Shown: positions 58,701 through 64,000 of the stretch, piece after piece
Layout of the letters: each line of letters starts with the position of its first letter
Numbering within the stretch: the first letter of the stretch is position 1
NCBI GenBank assembly: GCA_949316235.1
Contig: OX438743.1
Location: forward strand, 18,597,771-18,661,770
Length of the DNA: 64,000 nt
Source of the DNA: Oegoconia quadripuncta
Taxonomy: Eukaryota; Arthropoda; Insecta; Lepidoptera; Autostichidae
Direction: 5' to 3'
Made by a program: the position numbers and the translations under genes
Notes under the pieces: model-generated
Database searches by the model: none
What the model saw: only the letters and a program-made list of their open reading frames with translations
Told to the model about the DNA's origin: nothing

Positions 58701-60049
58701 CTCTGATATTTGAGGAATGGGATATGCGTCACCAATTGTAATGTCGTTTAACTTTCGATAATCAATAACGACGCGCCATTTGCGCTGGCCGGAGGCGTCC
58801 AGCTTCTTGGGGACCACCCAGATTGGGGAAGACCAAGGGGAAACTGAGGGCTTAATGATGCCTTGTTCAAGCATTTCATTGATCTGGGAATTTACTTCTG
58901 CCTTGTGGCACTCTGGAAATCTGTACGATTTCGTGTGGATGGGGACGGAAGAAGTAGTTTGGATTTCGTGTGTAATGGCATCTGTGTGTGTCAGATGGTC
59001 GTCGGGTAAGTGAAAGATGTCCGAATAATCTGAACATAGTTGATGAAGAGCGTCTGTCTCTTCCTTATTTAAATGTGATGTTCGAAGGAGTTTCAGGACT
59101 ACTTGAGCCCTCTGGTAAGAGTTGAGGCCTTTCGCAGAAACATGGTTTACTTGCGTTGGAACATTTCGTTCCAGTGAGGTAAGTTTTAAATTAAGATTTG
59201 GATTTAGGGTTACAGTGTTTTCAGATACGTTGACGACGGATATGTTGATTCTATTGTTATCCTTGACTCGCACAATACAATTTGCAAATAATAAATCATC
59301 GGAATGGTTGTAATCGAGAATAAGACCTTCTTTTATTTCAGGGTTAGACACTGAGCATTCTACTACTGTCTCAGTTCTAGGCGGGATAATATAAGTTGGT
59401 TCTGAGAAGTTTAGATGGACATCTGATCTTTTTATTTTCAGGACATTACGCGTGAAGTCAATATTACATGCGAAAGCTGTTAACATGTCAGAGCCAATTA
59501 TGCCGTCATAAGGTAAGTGGATGTCCTTTACGACATGGAATTTGTGGGACAAACATTTTTTGTTTGGTGTATTTAGTTTCAGTTGGAAGTGCCCTAAGGT
59601 CGAGGTTGATTCTTGACCTGGGTCAATACCTTTCAGGTTAATTTTTTCTTTCACAAGAACAGGTTTTCGGGAGATACATGATTGTTTCAACAAACATACT
59701 GCGGAGCCCGAGTCGACGAGCAAGGATAATGGAATATTTGATACTTGGGTATCAATTAGGACATGAGGTAGTAGTCTCTTGGTTGGATCAGTGTTTATTT
59801 CATACACTTCGATTTTAGGAATGGATTCAGTGGATTTTTGGGTAGGATTCGAGAGATTTCCTTTTTGGGGCTGATTACCCTGTCGTGTAATCTCCGCGGA
59901 AATTGGATTGATGGGATTTCCTTTTTGGGGCTGGTCACCCTGTCGTATAATCCCTGTGGATATTGAATTAGAATTGGTTAGTATAGTGTTAGGCTGGTGA
60001 TTGATGCCCTTTTGGATATAGTGTCTCGCACGACACCTACGCGAGACAT
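55722..60049 (-). CDS. pol polyprotein (protease, reverse transcriptase, RNase H, integrase)
   Basis: The frame is open from the gag overlap (-1 relative to gag) to 55722. Numbering from a GTG codon at 59807, it is 1361 codons, with about 80 more upstream. Protease D32-S33-G34. Reverse transcriptase 300-480 with YLDD at 446-449. RNase H with D595 (TCDAS) and D661 (TDHRPL). A 300-residue linker rich in P, S, N and Q (710-1020). Integrase zinc motif H1025, H1032, C1062, C1065, then catalytic D1095, D1155 and E1191, with 35 residues between the last two. The C terminus is GDYVYLK...WKGPYKV-like. It has no stop or frameshift. It is probably made as a Gag-Pol fusion by -1 frameshifting. Confidence 0.93.
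59860..59975 (-). repeat. Tandem duplication at the start of pol
   Basis: Two units of about 66 bp share CAGCCCCAAAAAGGAAAT and a CGACAGGGT block, duplicating a GNQPQKGN-like segment upstream of protease. The frame is preserved. Confidence 0.7.
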
Positions 60050-60062
60050 TTATTCGTTTAAA
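60022..60062 (-). promoter_or_regulatory. -1 ribosomal frameshift signal between gag and pol
   Basis: On the minus strand the slippery heptamer T TTA AAC (60062-60056) is in the gag frame, two codons before the gag stop (60052-60050). A 7-nt spacer is followed by a perfect 8-bp hairpin, TGTCTCGC (60048-60041) with GCGAGACA (60029-60022) around an 11-nt loop. The pol frame is open in -1 across this point. All elements of a canonical -1 signal are present at the expected spacing. Confidence 0.88.
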
Positions 60063-61102
60063 GAATCTGATTCATCACTGGGCTGATAATCTACTTCATC
60101 GCGACCAACGTCTTCGCAATGTGTTGGCTCGATGAAATTGACGTGTGGGTCTCTTGGATGGTAATTGGGAGAAGGATGACCTTGGCTACGGTATCGGTTA
60201 TTATTAAATTCTCTCCTTTTACAATTTGCGATATCGTGCCCAACACTTTTACAGTATCGACACGTGACATTGCCAGATGTATTGTTATCTCTGGATTTTT
60301 GTATGTTGGAAGAGTTTGAAGTTTGTGCGCTCGGATTGGATGACCTTTGGATAAACTTAGATTGATTTGGATTAGTACTACCGCGATTATGTCTGCCATC
60401 AACTGATGGGTTTTTCTTATATAGGGTCTGTTGAATTCGTTCTTCGGAAATTGCGAGGTTGATTGCCTCGTTAAGATTTTTCGGAGATCGGCAACGGACT
60501 ATATTTGAGACTCTAGGATGCAGGCCCATTAAAAAATGATGCAGCGCCAGGTCCTCCATGGCTGCACAGCGGCCTGGTAGTTCTTTTAATTTGGTATTCG
60601 ATAAAGAAATCTCTGTAAGTAATTGCGATAAACAGGTCTCTACTCTTAAGGAATATTGGCTAACATTTTCATTAGGAATTTGCTTGCTCTCCTGGAGGTC
60701 TGTTAGCAGGTGGGAGTAATGCTTCCTTTCGCTAAATTGTTTTTTCAAAAAGTCTTTAAGTTGGTCCCATGCGGTAAACTCTTTAATTGAGCAAGCAATT
60801 TCCGCTTTTCCTTGCAGTTGGCACAAAATATATTTGAACAATACTGGTTTCTGTTCCTCCGACGCTAGGTCGTAGGCATTATTGCAGTTTACAATAAAGG
60901 AATTAAGTGTGTCCCTACTGCCATCGTAGGGTTTTATGAATTTGAAAAGCATGTTTAAATCCATGTTACACGCCATTGTGATAGGTCTCTTTGTTTTTCT
61001 TAAGATTTTGTCGTTATCGACAGAAGGGCTGGGCTCTCTAATGTACGTACTAGGTTCACCAAATTCTTCGAAATCTTCAGCTTTAAGAGTAGCTTTTGAC
61101 AT
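60050..61102 (-). CDS. gag (capsid/nucleocapsid) precursor
   Basis: 350 codons with an ATG start. A helical capsid-like region (about 45-230) is followed by a basic, asparagine-rich linker and one CCHC zinc knuckle C281-C284-H289-C294 (CRYCKSVGHDIANC) for RNA binding. The end overlaps pol by a few codons in the -1 frame at the slippery site. There are no disruptions. The length and single knuckle are usual for Ty3/gypsy gag. Confidence 0.92.
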   Translation of the reverse strand: MSKATLKAEDFEEFGEPSTYIREPSPSVDNDKILRKTKRPITMACNMDLNMLFKFIKPYDGSRDTLNSFIVNCNNAYDLASEEQKPVLFKYILCQLQGKAEIACSIKEFTAWDQLKDFLKKQFSERKHYSHLLTDLQESKQIPNENVSQYSLRVETCLSQLLTEISLSNTKLKELPGRCAAMEDLALHHFLMGLHPRVSNIVRCRSPKNLNEAINLAISEERIQQTLYKKNPSVDGRHNRGSTNPNQSKFIQRSSNPSAQTSNSSNIQKSRDNNTSGNVTCRYCKSVGHDIANCKRREFNNNRYRSQGHPSPNYHPRDPHVNFIEPTHCEDVGRDEVDYQPSDESDSLNE

Positions 61103-61578
61103 GCTAAGTAATATTTTCTAAAAGGAACAGCCTGTATGTCGATAACTCGTTACAATGTAGCCGTTAGACTAAACAACACGGATACGGGCGTTAAGCGAGT
61201 AAGATTGATAAGGAATTATGACCAAAGACTCACAGTATCATGAAGATAAGGGTTTTACACATTTTGCACTAAGTCTTCTAAGATGGTCGGATGTTCTGGG
61301 AGCCTGCTTGGCTTGGATGTCTGGATTTCTGGATAAATATCTTCGACCTGGGATTCTCGGCTGCAACTCGGTGCTGGAGCGGTCACGGAAGCTGAACAGT
61401 GGCTTCGTGACAGTGGCCCTCTTATTACACAAGGGAGTTGAGGAATTTTCGTGAAAATTGTTCAGGAACAATGATGCACTGATTTATTAGGTCACTGATT
61501 TGTCACTGGATTTTCGTTTAATGATTTAATCACTTCGGAAACGAACCTAGGATCTTCTGATCCCACCGCTGCCACCAA
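61103..61578 (-). other. Provirus 5' leader with primer-binding site
   Basis: Immediately inside the 5' LTR (minus strand) is TTGGTGGCAGCGGTGGGATC (61578-61559), positioned as the tRNA primer site. The remaining leader of about 450 bp has no frame of note and may carry packaging and splice-donor signals. Confidence 0.6.
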
Positions 61579-61785
61579 TGTTATACGGAGTCCCCTGATT
61601 AGGGTTTTAAAAAAAGAATATTTTATTCGACGGACTAATATGTCCTTTGGCAACCGCGAGTCGTGAAGGATGGGAGGAGACTGCCGGGCGGAGCGGCCTT
61701 TGGGCGCGACATGGATGGTGAAGGATGCAGAGGTGCAGGAAATGGATCACGTCAGCACTTCCACCAGCATTGAAGGGGTATAACA
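61579..61785 (-). repeat. Provirus 5' LTR
   Basis: 207 bp, identical by eye to the 3' LTR at 50682-50888. It would contain the promoter. The target duplication GTTC follows at 61786-61789. Confidence 0.92.
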
Positions 61786-61796
61786 GTTCGATCATT

Positions 61797-61974
61797 GTGT
61801 GCGAAGTGTGAATTTTGTCTCGTTTTTAACTTTACCTTCGCGTTTACGAAAAAAGTCCCTATGTAAAAAATCGTTTTGCAAGCTATCCGCTAGAGGCGCT
61901 GCACATTTCTCCATACAAATCGTCACGTAAACGTGCACGCGGTAGTAAAGTTAAGTCGAAACAAAACTCACACT
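61797..61974 (+). mobile_element. Palindromic MITE, family M1, copy 2
   Basis: GTGTGCGAAGTGTGAATTTT at the left and GAAACAAAACTCACAC at the right pair with each other and match 16052-16226 in reverse orientation. It lies only 8 bp from the provirus duplication. Confidence 0.65.
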
Positions 61975-62411
61975 AACTTCCTGCATCGACCTTCTAGGTC
62001 ATTGTCATGATGTGCCCACTTATAGTTTTATGCCGATGACATCAGCGTTCACATTATGGTGCCTATCACTTTATTAGGCTTAGTTAACTGTACATTATGA
62101 ACTATTCCAATTCTCATTAGAATTTTTATAGGTTTGTATTTAAACATTTACGAGAGGTTTTGAAAAGTTATCGCGGATTCGCGTGGTTTTCATATTTCTC
62201 TCCGTTGGAGGGATTGTCCTGATCGACACGATATGCAGGGTTTGCGTTGTTAGATTTTTTTTGGAGCCCTGAGCAATGAAGCTGTTAATCATCACTGAAC
62301 TGGGTTACATCCATTCTTACACTGTGCCACCCTAGTCTACCCAAGTGTGCAGGTTTCTGTGATCAGTGTATGAAAATCCCATTATTTCCACCTAGATGCA
62401 GAAGCGCTCAC
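61975..62411. other. Intron-like spacer
   Basis: Nothing is recognised. Confidence 0.4.
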
Positions 62412-62525
62412 CAGTTTATGGCATTGTGAACGCGCGTCCCTCCGCGCGGCCTGCTCCAACGCAGCGTGCTTCGCCACCTGCGCGCGCAACTCCGCCGCGC
62501 GTGCGCACTCCGCCCCTTGCGCGAC
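62412..62525 (-). CDS. Host exon, alanine/arginine-rich coiled coil, 38 codons
   Basis: The acceptor (pyrimidine-poor but followed by CCCGCAG) and donor (AAACTG|GTGAGC) bracket exactly 114 nt, phase 0 at both ends. It is GC-rich in an AT-rich setting and encodes VAQGAECARAAELRAQVAKH followed by 18 residues, a clear heptad pattern. It is consistent with one exon of a long coiled-coil protein shared with 49353-49436. The gene is not identified. Confidence 0.6.
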
Positions 62526-63340
62526 CTGCGGGAATATTTTTTTTAATAAACCAAGAGTCAAAAGAAACAAATGCTTGCTTTCCAAACAAATATTGGAAAA
62601 ACTTTTCTTGATCTCTGCACAGAAATATTCATTATTTCTTGATAGCAACAAGGTCGAGTAACTTGGATGCCTACTTAACCACATCAGGTGGCATACAAAT
62701 GATACAAGTCGAAAATGGATGCAGAGACGATTACAAATTCTGATGTAGGTACACTTATAATGTGGCGAGCAATAAATTCTTTGGCTTTGAAAGATAGAAG
62801 TGGTAAAGTGGAATAAGAACGTTAGAACTGAACTGATAGGCCTGATCGAAAGTGAAAGAAAGATAAATTTATTTAAAAGGAAATTTATTTAAGTGGAGCT
62901 GCAAATGAGTTGTTGACCTTTAAATGCTCCATTCATGCAGCTCATTAAGGACCCCATAGCATAAATTTGACGGAAGATGTCTCGGAGAGTGATAATTTCC
63001 ACAACTCGTCGTACAAGGAAGGTCAAATAGCGTGGTCGTACATTTTCTCCGGAGCGAGTCAGCACATAGATGAAATGGTTGTCAAAAATGGACACAGTCG
63101 AAGTCGTGTTATCTCCTTAGATTACTCCCTGCCAAATCACTCATCTGAATGAGGGTAAAAATTACGTTTTTGCGTATTTTCTGTCAAGACTTTCATTGTA
63201 TTTCAAAAGCATTTAACAACGATGATCACAGTGCGAACATTGTTACTGAAATTAACAATTAGACTTCAAAAATTATTAGCCTTATCATAATTCAATTCAA
63301 TTTCGACAATAACATACAGAAAGTAGACATCAATGAGGTC
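62526..63340. other. Spacer without supported features
   Basis: Short frames only (62889-63152). Nothing is recognised. Confidence 0.4.
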
Positions 63341-63425
63341 ACCAAACACTCGTACGAAAAATAGGCATGCCACAGGGTTCAATGTTAGGCCCTTTTCTGT
63401 TTCTAGTTTATATAAGTGATGTCAT
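63341..63425 (+). pseudogene. LINE reverse-transcriptase fragment
   Basis: ATGCCACAGGGTTCAATGTT and the next 37 nt encode MPQGSMLGPFLFLVYISDV. This matches the conserved non-LTR reverse-transcriptase motif before the catalytic YADD region. Upstream and downstream frames are lost, so only a short relic remains. Confidence 0.7.
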
Positions 63426-64000
63426 AGTCTAGAGATTGATTTCAAATGCCAAAAAATTTAAATACATAAATATTTATTTCCTGATTCAAGAATAATTTGA
63501 AAAGTTATCGAAGAATTTATTCTATTGTATTTCATTAAGATGAAGTGGAGTTTCTAGCCATATTTTTTTATGCTTAGGTTATTGATGATAGAAGTTTGCT
63601 GCCGTGTAGTGAATTAAATGCAGTGTTCAGATAGATTCTGGTTGTTTTATTAAGAATATAACTGAATTCAATGGCGTATTTTAGATATTGATATTAAAAT
63701 TAGTGCCTTTAAAGTAACGCTTCCATTTGGATTTTCTCTAGATACATGCCATAATTTGAATAGGTAGCTTATAAAACAAATATCATTCGACTAACCAAAT
63801 GATAATGTCGGCCGTCGTTGTTAGATGGCACAATAAAGCGACAGGCAAATATTTTCCTTACGACGATAATTGACATGCTTCTATTGAACACATATTGCAC
63901 CAGTTGACGGCCTACCTAATGATTACTAACGAACGTCCCTAGTGGATGACCTTACTCAGCAGTCTGCAAGCACAGAATACATAATAGTATGGTTCAGGTC
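63426..64000. other. AT-rich stretch to window end
   Basis: A CATAAATATTTATTTCCTGA block at about 63465 resembles a SINE family B body. Otherwise nothing. Confidence 0.35.

Larger units (their letters stand above)
50682..61785 (-). mobile_element. Full-length Ty3/gypsy errantivirus-like provirus with broken env
   Basis: Two 207-bp LTRs (50682-50888 and 61579-61785) with TGTTATAC/GTATAACA ends are flanked by the 4-bp duplication GTTC (50678-50681 and 61786-61789). Gag, pol and env lie in order on the minus strand. By eye I find no difference between the LTRs, so insertion is recent. Later insertions in env add about 2.8 kb. Gag and pol are open throughout. Such elements can be retrotransposons or, with env, insect endogenous retroviruses. 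Confidence 0.93.

Noticed and set aside
55908..59313. Several plus-strand frames of 60-107 codons
   Set aside because: Shadows of the long minus-strand pol frame.
62396..62611. 71-codon plus-strand frame
   Set aside because: Antisense to the GC-rich coiled-coil exon, and made of low-complexity Pro/Ala/Arg.

Overview
The window looks like gene-poor chromosomal DNA of an insect, most likely a moth or butterfly (Lepidoptera). The DNA is AT-rich, with tRNA-derived SINEs, LINE 3' tails that end in TTGTA runs, Helitron-like ends carrying the CCGCGGGC signature, several Tc1/mariner relatives, and an errantivirus-type LTR element. No complete host gene is visible. Host signal is limited to two convincing short coiled-coil exons on the minus strand (49353-49436 and 62412-62525), a few weaker exon candidates, and one orphan 103-codon frame at 7030-7341.

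Layout. 1-17.6 kb is mostly unique AT-rich sequence sprinkled with SINE, LINE-tail, Helitron-like and MITE fragments. 18273-19587 is a mariner (DD34D) element broken by one frameshift. 25270-27125 is a Tc1/mariner-superfamily element with an intact 463-codon transposase and an unusually wide D-to-E gap of 81 residues. It lies only 33 bp from a second, unrelated DNA transposon (27159-29162, 8-bp target duplication) that has been hit by two palindromic MITEs. 31045-40118 is a candidate 9-kb CACTG-ended DNA transposon. It carries alternating tandem repeats, a two-exon SAM-domain gene, and many nested elements, including an intact DD40D transposon with 268-bp inverted repeats (35296-37415). 42262-45483 is a decayed, 3'-truncated Ty1/copia element whose candidate 5' LTR contains a sequence clearly related to U2 snRNA.

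50682-61785 is a full-length Ty3/gypsy errantivirus-like provirus on the minus strand. Its 207-bp LTRs look identical, and it has a 4-bp target duplication, gag, pol and env. A textbook -1 frameshift signal (TTTAAAC, a 7-nt spacer, then an 8-bp hairpin) sits at the end of gag. Env is split by two later insertions. One is a complex insert of about 1.7 kb that contains a near-perfect 709-bp palindrome. The other is an internally deleted copy of the same transposon family that is intact at 25-27 kb. The provirus lies between the two coiled-coil exons, so it probably sits in an intron of that host gene in the same orientation.

How the parts work together. The intact transposase at 25.5-26.9 kb has terminal repeats matching those of the deleted copy in env, so it could act on that copy in trans. 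Gag, pol and env form a retrovirus-like unit in which pol is made by frameshifting and env apparently from a spliced RNA. The broken env suggests this copy could not make an envelope protein, although gag and pol are open. All family assignments rest on motifs read by eye.
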